A stretch of 64,000 nt of DNA from Flavobacterium sp. KMS (GCF_000813005.1 NZ_JSYP01000003.1:186001-250000); one strand, 5' to 3'. Positions 28,381-37,146 are shown, numbered from the stretch's first letter. The notes: generated by a model not told the origin, from the sequence alone. A program made the numbers and translations.

Positions 28381-29409
28381 CTATTTTATAAGTACGCTTT
28401 TATACTTAGCTATATCTTTTAAGACAGTTCCAGTACCAATAACCACGGCTCTTAACGGATCTTCTGCAATATATACTGGTAAATCCGTTTTCTGAGATAT
28501 TCTTTTATCAAGACCACGTAACATTGCGCCTCCTCCTGCCAGATATAATCCGGTATTATAAATGTCGGCAGAAAGTTCTGGTGGTGTTAATGAAAGTGTT
28601 ACCATTATTGCATCTTCTATTCTTTGTATTGATTTATCCAATGCTTTTGCAATCTCCCTATAGCTAACTTTTATTTCTTTTGGTTTCCCCGTAAGTAAAT
28701 CTCTTCCACGAACCAACATATCATCAGGAGCTTCCTCAAGTTCTTCCATTGCAGCGCCAACCTCAATTTTTATCATCTCTGCAGAAGCATCTCCAATATA
28801 CAAATTGTGTTGTGTTCTCATATAATACAAGATATCATTGGTAAAAACATCCCCTGCAATTTTTATCGATTTGTCACAAATTATTCCTCCAAGTGCAATA
28901 ACTGCAATTTCTGTAGTTCCTCCTCCAATATCAACAATAAGATTTCCTTTTGGGAGCATCACATCTAAACCAATTCCGATAGCAGCAGCCATAGGCTCAT
29001 GAATTAAAAATACTTCTTTCCCGTTTACCCGTTCACAGGATTCTTTTACGGCTCTCATTTCAACCTCGGTAATACCACTCGGAATACACACAACCATTCG
29101 TAATGCGGGAGTGAAAAAACTTTTCTTTAGTTCAGGTATATTTTTTATAAACCAACTAATCATTTTCTCAGAGGCATCAAAATCGGCAATAACCCCATCC
29201 TTAAGTGGTCGGATTGTTTTAATATTTTCGTGTGTCTTTCCCTGCATTAAACTGGCTTCCTTGCCTACAGCGATAATTTTTCCGTTTCTAATATCTCTGG
29301 CTACAATAGAAGGACTGTCAACAACGATTTTTCCGTTATATATTATTAAAGTATTAGCTGTTCCTAAATCCATAGCTATCTCCACCATCATAAAATCAAA
29401 TAAGCCCAT
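28381..29409 (-). CDS. mreB: Rod shape-determining protein MreB
   Basis: 342 residues, full length. Actin-fold phosphate 1 (MDLGTANTLIIY), phosphate 2 (IVDIGGGTTEIAV) and adenosine motif (LAGGGAMLRGLDK) are all present, as is HEPMAAAIG. It forms membrane-associated filaments that guide lateral cell-wall synthesis. It is not followed by mreC, mreD, pbp2 or rodA, as the main flavobacterial mreB usually is, so this may be a second, stand-alone paralogue. The start has MGLFDFMMVEIAMDLG; the N-terminal hydrophobic stretch probably binds membrane. Confidence 0.93.
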   Translation of the reverse strand: MGLFDFMMVEIAMDLGTANTLIIYNGKIVVDSPSIVARDIRNGKIIAVGKEASLMQGKTHENIKTIRPLKDGVIADFDASEKMISWFIKNIPELKKSFFTPALRMVVCIPSGITEVEMRAVKESCERVNGKEVFLIHEPMAAAIGIGLDVMLPKGNLIVDIGGGTTEIAVIALGGIICDKSIKIAGDVFTNDILYYMRTQHNLYIGDASAEMIKIEVGAAMEELEEAPDDMLVRGRDLLTGKPKEIKVSYREIAKALDKSIQRIEDAIMVTLSLTPPELSADIYNTGLYLAGGGAMLRGLDKRISQKTDLPVYIAEDPLRAVVIGTGTVLKDIAKYKSVLIK

Positions 29410-29930
29410 AATATTGTTTTGTTTAAGAACGGTTATTGTTGCGGCTTTATTTTCTGCAAAAAATAAAATTAAAATGCGGCAATTAAATATGTTTAAGGTT
29501 GGAATCTAGTTAAAAGGCACTAAATCATTCTTATACTAAGGTAGAACAAAAGATATGATTATTATGATGATTTGTTTTTATTAAATTATTTAATATTTTC
29601 TTAGTGTTAATTATCAAATTTTTTGTAAGGATTGGTTTATACTCATGATTTACAGGGGTATCTATCTGCCAATTTAAAGCATTAAGTTACATAGTTAGAT
29701 TCATGAAATTAATATTACAGCAAAAAAATAACCATAATAAGAGAAGTAAGGTCATTTAAGTTTACGCTGATTAGGAGTACTTATATTCACTTATTTTTTC
29801 CTATTATGGTTAAAATATTTTTATTGTATTCGCTAAAAATTTTAGCAACACTTAAATAAATTTCTAGCAACACTTACAGTACTTTATCTATACAGCAAAA
29901 TAAATTATTTTATTGGATAGTAGTTTACTT
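29410..29930. repeat. Intergenic region with palindromic element 29730-29811
   Basis: AACCATAATA (29730-29739) and TATTATGGTT (29802-29811) form the ends of an 82-bp imperfect palindrome that includes GTCATTTAAGTTTA. A similar but distinct palindrome is at 44202-44279. Two 12-bp direct repeats TAGCAACACTTA (29843-29854 and 29865-29876) lie 22 bp apart. No gene is supported. Confidence 0.5.
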
Positions 29931-30881
29931 TTAGTGGTGAGCATGTTTATCATGACTATCGCCTGTAGCTTTAGGACCTTCAGAAACATTTACTGTAAAA
30001 TCTGCTGTATGAAGTTTACCATCTATTTTAAACTGTACCCACATTCTATAAATACCCGCTTTTTTAACTTGAGTCTCTGCGTAAATTGGGAAGTTTTTAT
30101 CAGATATTGGATGGATATGCAGGAAGTCTTTAGTTTCTTTAGCAACCATTACAATATGAGCGCTTGCTCCAAGATACTGTTCAATATCTTTCTCCTCTAG
30201 TTTCTTACCCCCTTTTTCTACAGTAAATTTTAGTAACTGACCTCTGTCTGTTTTTAAATCATTTCCGTTAGTTAATGTAACAGTATAATTATCAACTTTA
30301 GATACTAGTTTTTCTGTTGCCGTTTTTGGTATATCCAAAGGAGTTCCTTTTACTTCAACTTCCATCATTTTGACGTTACCAGACGCACCAACTGGTTTGT
30401 AATCGGTAAATAATAAATATTTACCTCCACCCGGAAATGTTTCGGAAACACTATAAGTACCATCCGTTTGTTCTTTTGGGTGAACGTGATCAAACCATGT
30501 TAATTCTTCATTCATAACCAAAAGATGCATCTTCATTTCGTGTACTACATCCATTGTTACATTTTTACCATCTTCGGTAACTGAGATTGATAAATTCGTT
30601 GGTTTTCCAGCCTGAATTACTTCAGGATTACTAGATAACTTAACATCAAAAGCCCTATCCTTCTTTGCTGCTGAAGGTTCTAATTCCATTCCGCATTTTG
30701 AACATTTTTCTCCTTTTTTCCCTGTTACTTCAGGATGCATAGGACAAACATAATTAGTTTCTTCATTAGCGTGCTGATGTATATCCATATCTGATGTGTT
30801 TTGTTTGTTTCCTGTATTATTACAAGCGGATAGCATAGCAATAGATGCTGTTCCGAGCAATAAAATTTTTAGTTTATTCAT
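29931..30881 (-). CDS. Heavy-metal-binding-domain lipoprotein (HMBD)
   Basis: 316 residues. Signal and lipobox (IAMLSACNN). At residues ~44-70 YVCPMHPEVTGKKGEKCSKC is the heavy-metal-binding domain found in CusB/CopB-like and silver/copper proteins. Two beta-sandwich-like stretches follow, with Met/His-rich segments (HEMKMHLLVMNE, FDHVHP, FLHIHP), and the tail is HDKHAHH. A periplasmic or outer-membrane copper/silver-binding protein. Its promoter carries the metal-island element (30965-30988) exactly 37 bp from the -7 box, so it is co-regulated with copA. Confidence 0.85.
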   Translation of the reverse strand: MNKLKILLLGTASIAMLSACNNTGNKQNTSDMDIHQHANEETNYVCPMHPEVTGKKGEKCSKCGMELEPSAAKKDRAFDVKLSSNPEVIQAGKPTNLSISVTEDGKNVTMDVVHEMKMHLLVMNEELTWFDHVHPKEQTDGTYSVSETFPGGGKYLLFTDYKPVGASGNVKMMEVEVKGTPLDIPKTATEKLVSKVDNYTVTLTNGNDLKTDRGQLLKFTVEKGGKKLEEKDIEQYLGASAHIVMVAKETKDFLHIHPISDKNFPIYAETQVKKAGIYRMWVQFKIDGKLHTADFTVNVSEGPKATGDSHDKHAHH

Positions 30882-30919
30882 ACTATTTTTAATTATTTTA
30901 AAGGCTTTATTACCTGTTA

Positions 30920-30988
30920 CAAAGTTCTATGTTTCTTATAATCTAATCATTACACTTTTTCTGGTTTTATTTGTGACATTTACAGATA
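30920..30988 (-). promoter_or_regulatory. Metal-island promoter E (HMBD lipoprotein)
   Basis: -7 box GAACTTTG (30927-30920) and element at 30988-30965 (ATGTCACAAATAAAA on the minus strand at its proximal end), separated by exactly 37 bp. The transcript would begin about 35 nt before the start codon at 30881. It has three or four differences from the other copies of the element. Confidence 0.7.
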
Positions 30989-31019
30989 ATGGATTGCGAA
31001 CAAAAAAATATCTTATAAA

Positions 31020-31110
31020 TATTGCAACGGTTTTAACCGCTGGAGCGCAATGTATTATCATAATTCGTATCGCATGGTTGAAACCGTGCGCTATGGTTAA
31101 AATAGAATTT
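31020..31110. repeat. Imperfect palindromic repeat
   Basis: The left arm ATTGCAACGGTTTTAACCGC and the right arm GTGCGCTATGGTTAAAAT are related inverted sequences, both containing GGTT(T)TAACC-like cores. A member of the common flavobacterial intergenic repeat type. The remaining bases of the 30882-31224 spacer hold a promoter (30920-30988) and a terminator (31121-31155). Confidence 0.5.
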
Positions 31111-31120
31111 AAGAACTAAA

Positions 31121-31155
31121 AAGAAAGAGCCCGATATGGTATCGAGCTCTTTCCA
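31121..31155 (-). terminator. Intrinsic terminator after the HMA chaperone gene
   Basis: GAAAGAGC and CGATA pair with TATCG and GCTCTTTC around TGG (one C-A mismatch). On the minus strand it is followed by TTTTTAG. Lies 70 bp after the chaperone stop. Confidence 0.8.
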
Positions 31156-31224
31156 AACTGCATAACTGTAATAATATTGACTTTTTGCTTTTAACCTCTT
31201 TTGGAATAAGGTGTGTTTACAATA

Positions 31225-31446
31225 CTAAACAGATAAAGGTTCCGCTTTAAAACCTTTACTTTTGATGATAGCAACGATTTCGTCTTCTGTTGCTCCTTCT
31301 GATTGCACTGTAAGGATTTTGTCGGCATTATCAGTGTCTACATTCCATTCGCCAATACCTTGAGCATTGTCTAAATCAGATTTTACTTTTGCTACACATC
31401 CACCACAATTAAGGGTTGTTTTAAATTGAAGATTTTTATTTTCCAT
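31225..31446 (-). CDS. HMA-domain metallochaperone
   Basis: 73 residues from the ATG at 31446 (an in-frame upstream start would add 12 unlikely residues). Single ferredoxin-like heavy-metal-associated domain with TTLNCGGCVAKVK, i.e. CxxC metal-binding cysteines, followed by the typical VDTDNADKILTVQSEG and IIKSKGFKAEPL. It delivers Cu(I) or a similar ion to membrane ATPases. Encoded after the P1B-2 ATPase gene but with its own metal-island promoter, so it is probably part of the copA regulon. Confidence 0.88.
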   Translation of the reverse strand: MENKNLQFKTTLNCGGCVAKVKSDLDNAQGIGEWNVDTDNADKILTVQSEGATEDEIVAIIKSKGFKAEPLSV

Positions 31447-31479
31447 TTTAATTGATACTTTAATAATTATTTGATACCA

Positions 31480-31548
31480 CAAATTTCCGTCAATAATGCC
31501 TCAATACGTTTACAATATTCCTTATTTGATTTGTGATATTTACTGATT
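31480..31548 (-). promoter_or_regulatory. Metal-island promoter A (HMA chaperone)
   Basis: -7 box GAAATTTG (31487-31480) and element AATCAGTAAATATCACAAAT at 31548-31529 (24 bp down to 31525), 37 bp apart. One of the best matches to the six-site consensus. Confidence 0.8.
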
Positions 31549-31570
31549 AAGGGATATCATAATGTCTTCT

Positions 31571-33586
31571 TTAAAATTTCATCTTTTGAATTCTAACGGC
31601 ATTTAGTATAGCCAATAGCGCAACTCCTACATCGGCAAATACAGCTTCCCACATGGTAGCAAGTCCGCCCGCTCCGAGTATAAGTACAATGGCTTTTATA
31701 GAAAATGCCAATATGATGTTTTGCCAAACTATTTTTTTGGTTTGTTTACCAATATTTATTGCCATTGCAATTTTTGATGGCATATCGTCTTGTATTACCA
31801 CATCGGCAGTTTCTATGGCAGCATCACTTCCTAGACCGGCCATTGCAATTCCTGCATCACTCAGAGCAATTACTGGAGCATCGTTTACACCATCGCCCAC
31901 AAAAGCTACACTACCGTTACTGGCTTTGATTTCTTTTACTTTATTCACTTTGTCTTCTGGTAGTAAATCTCCGTAAGCATTATCTATTCCTAATTGCTTA
32001 GCAACATGATTTACAACGGCACTTTTATCACCGCTGAGCATAGTGACTTTTACATTCATGCTATGTAACTTATCGATTGCTATTTTTGCATCAGCTTTAA
32101 TGCTGTCTGAGATTGTTAGATAGCCTACAAATTTCCCATCATAAGCAATAGCTATAACCGTGTACACAATATTTGCTGTGTCGGCATCATGGCTGATATT
32201 AAATTTATCAAGTAATTTAAAATTACCAACAAGCAATTCTTTTCCGTTTACAGTCGATTTTAGTCCATGTCCGGCTATTTCTTCCGTCCCTACTAAATTG
32301 ATGGTATTGTCTATCTCGCCAACATAGTCATGAATGGCAGTTGCTACAGGATGTGTGCTTTGGCTTTCGAGCGCATTGACCATTTTAAGGATTTCGTCTT
32401 TATTAAACTCGGGTTTTATTATTACTTCCTGAACTTTAAAAACGCCTTCGGTCATTGTTCCTGTTTTATCAATTACAACATTCTGAATATTAGCAAGAAT
32501 ATCCAAAAAGTTAGAACCTTTAAATAAAATACCATTATGACTTGCTGCTCCAATACCTCCAAAATAGCCTAAAGGGATAGAAATTACCAAGGCGCAAGGA
32601 CAAGAAATAACTAAGAATACTAATGCTCTGTATAACCACTCACTAAAGACATAAGTATCTACAAATATCGCTGGCAACAACGTAATTGCAATAGAAAGCA
32701 ATACGATAATAGGTGTATATACTTTGGCAAACTTACGAATGAACAATTCCGTGGGTGCTTTTTGAGCAGTTGCATTTTGTACCAGCTCCAATATTTTACT
32801 AAGTTTACTATCCGAATAGGCTGTGGTTACTCTTACTAAACTTATAGTGCTACCGTTAATCATACCTGCCAATACAGTTTCGCCTTTAGATTTCGTATCG
32901 GGTTTACTTTCTCCCGTAAGGGCGGCAGTGTTAAATGAGGCACTTTCCGAAACCAGTTCGCCGTCTAGTCCTAATTTTTCTCCTGGTTTTAGCTGAATGA
33001 GATCTCCTATTTTTGCATTTTCAGCTTTTATAATAACCGTTTTATTTTCTTTGAGTAAAGTAACTTCGTCTGGGCGTTGATCCAGTAGTGATTTTATATT
33101 TCCTTTGGCACGAGATACGGCAAGTGTTTGGAACACCTCGCCTACTGCATAAAACAACATAACAGCTACAGCTTCTGGATATTCGCCTATGGCAAAAGCA
33201 CCAACTGTAGCAATAACCATAAGAAAGAATTCTGAAAAGAAATCTTTGTAGCGTATACTCTCAATCGCTTCTTTTATAACTGGTAACCCAACAGGAATAT
33301 AAGCTATGATGTACCATGCTAATTTTACCCAGCCAGTAAACCAAGGTTGCAGAAAATAATTATCAAAAGCTATCGCAATCAATAATAAAATGAGGGAGAT
33401 AATAGCAGGCAAAAATAACTGAAATGCTGTTTTATCTTCGAGGTCGTGGCTGTGATCATGATCGTGTCCGTGACTATGGTCATGCACATGATTATGGTCT
33501 TTTTTGGTAGTATCGCACTGGTGTTGGTGCGCTTCTTTTTTTTGAGGTTTTAAATGATTATCTGTAGTGCAGCATTGCTTTGACAT
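31571..33586 (-). CDS. P1B-2 type heavy-metal ATPase (Zn/Cd/Pb exporter, ZntA/CadA type)
   Basis: 671 residues. The His-rich N-terminus (HQHQCDTTKKDHNHVHDHSH and more) replaces a CxxC HMA domain. Then TM helices, TGES (LTGESKPDT), CPC in the membrane (ISCPCALVISIPLG), DKTGT phosphorylation site, HP motif (STHPVA) and GDGVNDAP. Near the end NIILAFSIK and FADVGVALL give the Lys and Asp of the P1B-2 transport signature, which points to Zn2+/Cd2+/Pb2+ rather than Cu+. It has a -7 box TAACTTTG (33618-33611) but no metal-island element at +37, so its control differs; the Fur protein encoded upstream is a candidate regulator. Confidence 0.92.
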   Translation of the reverse strand: MSKQCCTTDNHLKPQKKEAHQHQCDTTKKDHNHVHDHSHGHDHDHSHDLEDKTAFQLFLPAIISLILLLIAIAFDNYFLQPWFTGWVKLAWYIIAYIPVGLPVIKEAIESIRYKDFFSEFFLMVIATVGAFAIGEYPEAVAVMLFYAVGEVFQTLAVSRAKGNIKSLLDQRPDEVTLLKENKTVIIKAENAKIGDLIQLKPGEKLGLDGELVSESASFNTAALTGESKPDTKSKGETVLAGMINGSTISLVRVTTAYSDSKLSKILELVQNATAQKAPTELFIRKFAKVYTPIIVLLSIAITLLPAIFVDTYVFSEWLYRALVFLVISCPCALVISIPLGYFGGIGAASHNGILFKGSNFLDILANIQNVVIDKTGTMTEGVFKVQEVIIKPEFNKDEILKMVNALESQSTHPVATAIHDYVGEIDNTINLVGTEEIAGHGLKSTVNGKELLVGNFKLLDKFNISHDADTANIVYTVIAIAYDGKFVGYLTISDSIKADAKIAIDKLHSMNVKVTMLSGDKSAVVNHVAKQLGIDNAYGDLLPEDKVNKVKEIKASNGSVAFVGDGVNDAPVIALSDAGIAMAGLGSDAAIETADVVIQDDMPSKIAMAINIGKQTKKIVWQNIILAFSIKAIVLILGAGGLATMWEAVFADVGVALLAILNAVRIQKMKF

Positions 33587-33978
33587 ATCTAATAGTTTTT
33601 AATTCTATGGCAAAGTTATAAGTCTGTTTTGGGAACCTGGTTGCAATTTATACTTCTGAAATCAAAAAGCGTTAGTCAAAAATCTGAAATCAATTTTATT
33701 AAGTTAAGGAAAAATATATAATCTTGCATAGAATAAATTTATCGCAAAAACGCAAATTTTTTACAAACATCAATTATCCACGCGGTTGCATTTCTAGCCC
33801 TGATAGAAGGGAAAATCCTTTTTTATTGTTTTTCTCAATAAAAAAGATTTGGAATGATAGCAGGAAATAGCTCCTAAAAATCTTTAGAGAATAAATTATT
33901 TCCTGATTGTCGGGCAATTCAAGGCCTGAAATAAAGGATTTTCTAAAGATATAAATACTTGTTTATTCTTGAGAAAAT
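33587..33978. other. Intergenic region with ATPase promoter box and structured element
   Basis: The -7 box TAACTTTG for the ATPase is at 33618-33611. A degraded MITE-like fragment sits at 33670-33709 and a structured repeat at 33793-33875. No ORF. Confidence 0.5.
33793..33875. repeat. Structured intergenic element (TAGCCCTGATAG...GATAGCAGGAAATAGCTCC)
   Basis: A central 11-bp stem CTTTTTTATTG/CAATAAAAAAG is enclosed by TAGCCCTGATAGAAG and GATAGCAGGAAATAGCTCCT, which contain complementary CCTG/CAGG. I recall related sequences (AGCCCCGATAGAAG...AGCGGGATTAGCTCC) between genes in many flavobacteria. An RNA element or a dispersed repeat; its function is unknown. Confidence 0.5.
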
Positions 33979-34395
33979 CTAAAAGAATTTGGAGCAATTT
34001 TCGCAAATTCCTTTCATTACAAAATTGACACTTTCTAATAAAAACTTTTCAGGAAGCTGAATTGGTGGTATAGAAATACTTTCGAGACAATAGGTATTAT
34101 GGCAACGGTTACAATTAAAATGAACGTGTAATTCTCCAACGGTACACATACAGGTTTCATTACAAATTGAATATTTCATTGAACCAGAACCGTCGTCAAT
34201 GTTATGAATAAGCAAGTTTTCATGAAACAAAGTCAAGGTTCTAAAAATGGTTGATTTATTTACGGTTTCTAATTCCGTTTCCAGATCTGTTAGGCTAAAA
34301 GTTTTTTTAAATTCAGTCATTGTTTTAAATATCAATAACCGTATTGATGTTGGCTTTATATTCCTGTTCAATAATCTTTTTTCTAAGCTTTCCAT
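33979..34395 (-). CDS. Fur-family transcriptional regulator (Zur/Fur type)
   Basis: 138 residues. Winged helix at the N-terminus (LLNRNIKPTSIRLLIFKTM...FSLTDLETELETVNKSTIFRTLTLF), followed by the dimerisation domain with HVHFNCNRCHNTYCLE and CENC, giving the structural CxxC...CxxC zinc site plus His ligands. It senses Fe2+ or Zn2+ and usually represses in the metal-bound state. It lies just upstream of the P1B-2 ATPase (392-bp spacer), which suggests zinc. It has its own promoter overlapping two direct repeats. Confidence 0.88.
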   Translation of the reverse strand: MESLEKRLLNRNIKPTSIRLLIFKTMTEFKKTFSLTDLETELETVNKSTIFRTLTLFHENLLIHNIDDGSGSMKYSICNETCMCTVGELHVHFNCNRCHNTYCLESISIPPIQLPEKFLLESVNFVMKGICENCSKFF

Positions 34396-34422
34396 TTTTA
34401 TACTTTATTTAGGCTTCTATTA

Positions 34423-34460
34423 CAAATTTAAGAAAATAGGGAACGTTACAAACGTTACAA
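34423..34460 (-). promoter_or_regulatory. fur promoter with overlapping direct repeats
   Basis: -7 box TAAATTTG (34430-34423), 18-bp spacer, TTTG (34452-34449). Two tandem copies of AACGTTACA (34442-34450 and 34451-34459) overlap the -33 element, a possible operator. The site overlaps the 3' end of the DUF2652 gene. Confidence 0.55.
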
Positions 34461-35021
34461 ATAATGTATATAACCAATTTCTGGTAAGTACATACAATTA
34501 TCGCAAGTATCATATTCGATAGTTGCTTTAGCCGGTTGTTCAAAATTGGCCTTTAAAAATGCATCTGAGAACAAAGCATACGGCGGAAATTTGGCAATAT
34601 GATTTTTAAGCATTTTGTGAGCTTCTACAACTGGTGCTCCATAAAGTTTCTCAAATCTGCCAATTTTATATTTGGTAAAAGGACCATAATGCACAATGAT
34701 TTTTAGGGATAAAGGAATTTCCATAGAAAGCTGTAATGATAGTCTGGATATTTCTCTTCTAAAGTTGTTGTACATTACTTCAATTTGAGTTAATGTAGTA
34801 CCAAACGACGGTATTTTGTGGTATTTGTAAAATAATATGGCATCACCTTCAATTTCCGAAACTTCTAAGGATAATGTGTTGCTGTCTATTATTGATTTTA
34901 GCAGACTTTCGGTTATGTATTTACCGATAAACATATTGGTATTTATTACAAAATCTGTAAAACCAGATATGTCTGGAATCATCACCATTCCTGTTTTATA
35001 TTGTGCAGTATCATTTTTCAT
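34455..35021 (-). CDS. DUF2652 family protein (nucleotidyl-cyclase-like fold)
   Basis: 188 residues. MVMIPDISGFTDFV and LEVSEIEGDAILFYKY give the D...GD pattern of class III adenylyl/guanylyl cyclase folds; flavobacterial proteins of this type are grouped as DUF2652. A possible metal-chelating NCDNC-type segment (YDTCDNCMYLPEIG) is near the end. It starts 32 bp after the variant HMA gene, under metal-island promoter B. The reaction is unknown; the C-terminal CxxC and its operon suggest a metal-linked job. Confidence 0.8.
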   Translation of the reverse strand: MKNDTAQYKTGMVMIPDISGFTDFVINTNMFIGKYITESLLKSIIDSNTLSLEVSEIEGDAILFYKYHKIPSFGTTLTQIEVMYNNFRREISRLSLQLSMEIPLSLKIIVHYGPFTKYKIGRFEKLYGAPVVEAHKMLKNHIAKFPPYALFSDAFLKANFEQPAKATIEYDTCDNCMYLPEIGYIHYL

Positions 35022-35053
35022 AATTCGGATTACAGCTGGGCTGATTACTATTA

Positions 35054-35254
35054 TTAATTACCAACAGTGTATCCCGCCTTTTTAATAGCTTCTATAAGAT
35101 TTTCTGCAGCATCATTGTCTTCTACAGAAGCGGCTAGTTTTCCAGCTTCTATTTTTTGAATTTGAATTCCATCTATATTTTTGATAACAGTATTTACTCT
35201 AGCCTGACAATGTCCACTTTTCATATCAGGTATACTTAATATTATATTTTCCAT
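35054..35254 (-). CDS. HMA-like protein with first metal cysteine replaced (MKSGHC)
   Basis: 66 residues. A complete HMA ferredoxin-like sequence (IPDMKSGHCQARVNTVIKNI, then LIEAIKKAGYTV), but the CxxC is SxxC: Ser, Gly, His, Cys. Either the metal is bound by His-Cys, or the domain no longer binds copper and acts by protein contact. The same substitution appears in the first HMA domain of CopA (44357-46777). First gene of a two-gene unit with the DUF2652 protein, under metal-island promoter B. Confidence 0.85.
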   Translation of the reverse strand: MENIILSIPDMKSGHCQARVNTVIKNIDGIQIQKIEAGKLAASVEDNDAAENLIEAIKKAGYTVGN

Positions 35255-35273
35255 TTTGATTTATTTTATAATA

Positions 35274-35342
35274 CAAATTTCAGAATTGTACCACTATTTT
35301 TCATGGTGTAATTCCTTGTTTGATTTATAATATTTACTGATT
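35274..35342 (-). promoter_or_regulatory. Metal-island promoter B (variant HMA protein, DUF2652)
   Basis: -7 box GAAATTTG (35281-35274), 37-bp gap, element at 35342-35319 with core AGTAAATATTATAAATC. The distance to the start codon at 35254 is 20 bp from the -7 box. Confidence 0.8.
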
Positions 35343-35352
35343 GTTTTAAGAA

Positions 35353-35480
35353 AAGGTTCTGAGGTTCTGAGAGGCAAAGGTTCAAAGGTTTTCCTGTAGA
35401 GACGCACCTCAGTGCGTCTTAAAGAATGTATTTATAAAGGTTCTGAGAAGCAAAGGTGCAAAGGTTCAGAGGTTTCTCTT
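35353..35480. repeat. Flavobacterial repeat with GACGCAC hairpin
   Basis: Units of AGGTTCTGAGAGGCAAAGG and GTTCAAAGG surround GTAGAGACGCACCTCAGTGC (35395-35414), whose GACGCAC and GTGCGTC pair. Related copies occur at 42835-42986 and 43893-43935. Confidence 0.7.
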
Positions 35481-35574
35481 GCGCAGATGCCAAGTTGTCT
35501 AGTGAATAAGTTTTAAAGTTTTTATTTAAAATAGTTGATTTATAGTTTTTTATGGTGTTTTGGAATTTATTTTC

Positions 35575-35646
35575 AAAAAAAAAAGACCCCATCATTAATC
35601 AACTTCCAAACTATTAAAGAAGAGGATTAAAAATGAGGTCAAAAAA
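35575..35646 (-). terminator. Structured terminator after the RND/MFS operon
   Basis: On the minus strand GACCTCAT...ATGGGGTC (35640-35585) closes a long loop containing CTCTTC and GAAG, followed by T9. It resembles the copA-side terminator at 43953-44012 in both sequence and layout. Confidence 0.75.
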
Positions 35647-35690
35647 TGGTTTGTTTTAAGAATTTATAAAGCTCGTTTTTTGAATAGCAT

Positions 35691-37118
35691 TTATTGTTTA
35701 AGCGTTTTTATTGAAAAAGCGGCTATAATTGCAGCAATGGCACATATAACGGCTGCGGAGAAAAAAGCCGTCTGGAAACCTGTATTTAATGCTGCAATAT
35801 CAGTTTCACCCATTGCTTTAAGCGTATTTGTTTTTGCTGCTGAAATAGCAACAACAATACCCAGTCCTAAAGCCGAACCTACCTGATAACTTGTATTAAC
35901 CAAGCCAGAAGCAAGTCCCATTTCTTCGGGTTTAGCTCCAGACATTGAGGCGATAGTACCTGGAATATAGGCTAATGACATACCAAGTGCTCCCAATAAA
36001 GATGCAGGCAAGACATTGATTAAGAATGTTCCGTCGGGCGGAATTGTACTAAACAGAAGAAGTGATCCTGTAAGTGCGATTAATCCAGCAATTAGATTTG
36101 CTTTAAAACCAAATTTGGCGACCAACTTTCCTGTAACTCCAACCATTAAAAACATGATAGCAATTGTCATTGGTAATAAAGCCAGTCCGCTATTAAAGGC
36201 AGAATAATTAAGCGTTTGCTGCAAATAAAGATTTAGAAAAAACCATAACGGAATCCATCCTGCGGCCATTAAAGCCATTACTAGATTACCTCCTGAAAGA
36301 TTAGGAACTTTAAAAATACTCATTGGTACTAATGGTTCTTTTTTCTGTTTTTGAACAATAAAGAAAACAAGAAATAGTAACAAAGAAAGACCTAGTAAGG
36401 CAATGGTTTGTAAAGACTTCCACCCTGCTCCTTCTCCCGACACGATTGCATACACCATTACTACTAATGCTGTTGTAGCAAGAATTGCACCTGCAATATC
36501 TACTTTTCCTTTGCGGGTAACACCAGCAAATAATAAACTCTTGCTATATGCTAATACTATAAGTCCTACGGGAATATTAATTAGGAATATCCAATGCCAA
36601 GAAAGCCATTGAGTAATTGCTCCGCCAAGGAAAACTCCTGCAGAACCTCCCGCAGCGGCAGATGCTCCCCAAAAACCTAATGCTTTATTGAGTTCTTTAG
36701 GGTCAGTAAATTTAGATAATACCAAAGTAAGTGCTGCCGGAGCAATAAGTGCCGAGCCTAAACCTTGTAAAGCTCTTCCTGTATTTAGTGCAGCTTCAGA
36801 CCAAGCCACACCTGCCAAAAGTGATGCGGCAGAAAGGATAATGAATCCCCACATAAAAATTTTACGTGTACCAAACAAATCAGACAAACGCCCGCCGAGA
36901 AGCAAAAATCCTCCGAATAGGATAACGTATGCATTAAATATCCATTGCAACCCACTTTGCGAATAACCAAGATCCGCTTTTATTGCTGGCAAGGCTACCC
37001 CAATAATTGAGGTGTCCATAATTACTATAAATTGTGCTGTACATAGCAAAAAAAGTGCCGACCATCGTTTGCTATATGGTGTAGGTTTGTCTATTGGTTG
37101 TTTATTATTTTTAGTCAT
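35691..37118 (-). CDS. MFS efflux transporter, DHA2 family (EmrB/QacA-like, 14 TM)
   Basis: 475 residues with about 14 hydrophobic segments. MDTSIIGVALPAI in TM1 and GGRLSDLFGTRKIF (motif A) are standard for the 14-TM drug:H+ antiporter-2 family, as is GSAGVFLGG (motif C region) in TM5. It exports toxic organic compounds. It starts 28 bp after the TolC-family gene and ends the operon begun by the RND adaptor at 42716, so it is likely expressed from metal-island promoter F. Confidence 0.9.
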   Translation of the reverse strand: MTKNNKQPIDKPTPYSKRWSALFLLCTAQFIVIMDTSIIGVALPAIKADLGYSQSGLQWIFNAYVILFGGFLLLGGRLSDLFGTRKIFMWGFIILSAASLLAGVAWSEAALNTGRALQGLGSALIAPAALTLVLSKFTDPKELNKALGFWGASAAAGGSAGVFLGGAITQWLSWHWIFLINIPVGLIVLAYSKSLLFAGVTRKGKVDIAGAILATTALVVMVYAIVSGEGAGWKSLQTIALLGLSLLLFLVFFIVQKQKKEPLVPMSIFKVPNLSGGNLVMALMAAGWIPLWFFLNLYLQQTLNYSAFNSGLALLPMTIAIMFLMVGVTGKLVAKFGFKANLIAGLIALTGSLLLFSTIPPDGTFLINVLPASLLGALGMSLAYIPGTIASMSGAKPEEMGLASGLVNTSYQVGSALGLGIVVAISAAKTNTLKAMGETDIAALNTGFQTAFFSAAVICAIAAIIAAFSIKTLKQ

Positions 37119-37146
37119 ATTTTTATTTAATTGTTTTAGTTAGTAA

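Noticed and set aside
33586..33660. Possible seventh copy of the metal-island element upstream of the P1B-2 ATPase
   Set aside because: A -7 box exists, but the sequence 37 bp further does not match the element. A partial match needs gaps.
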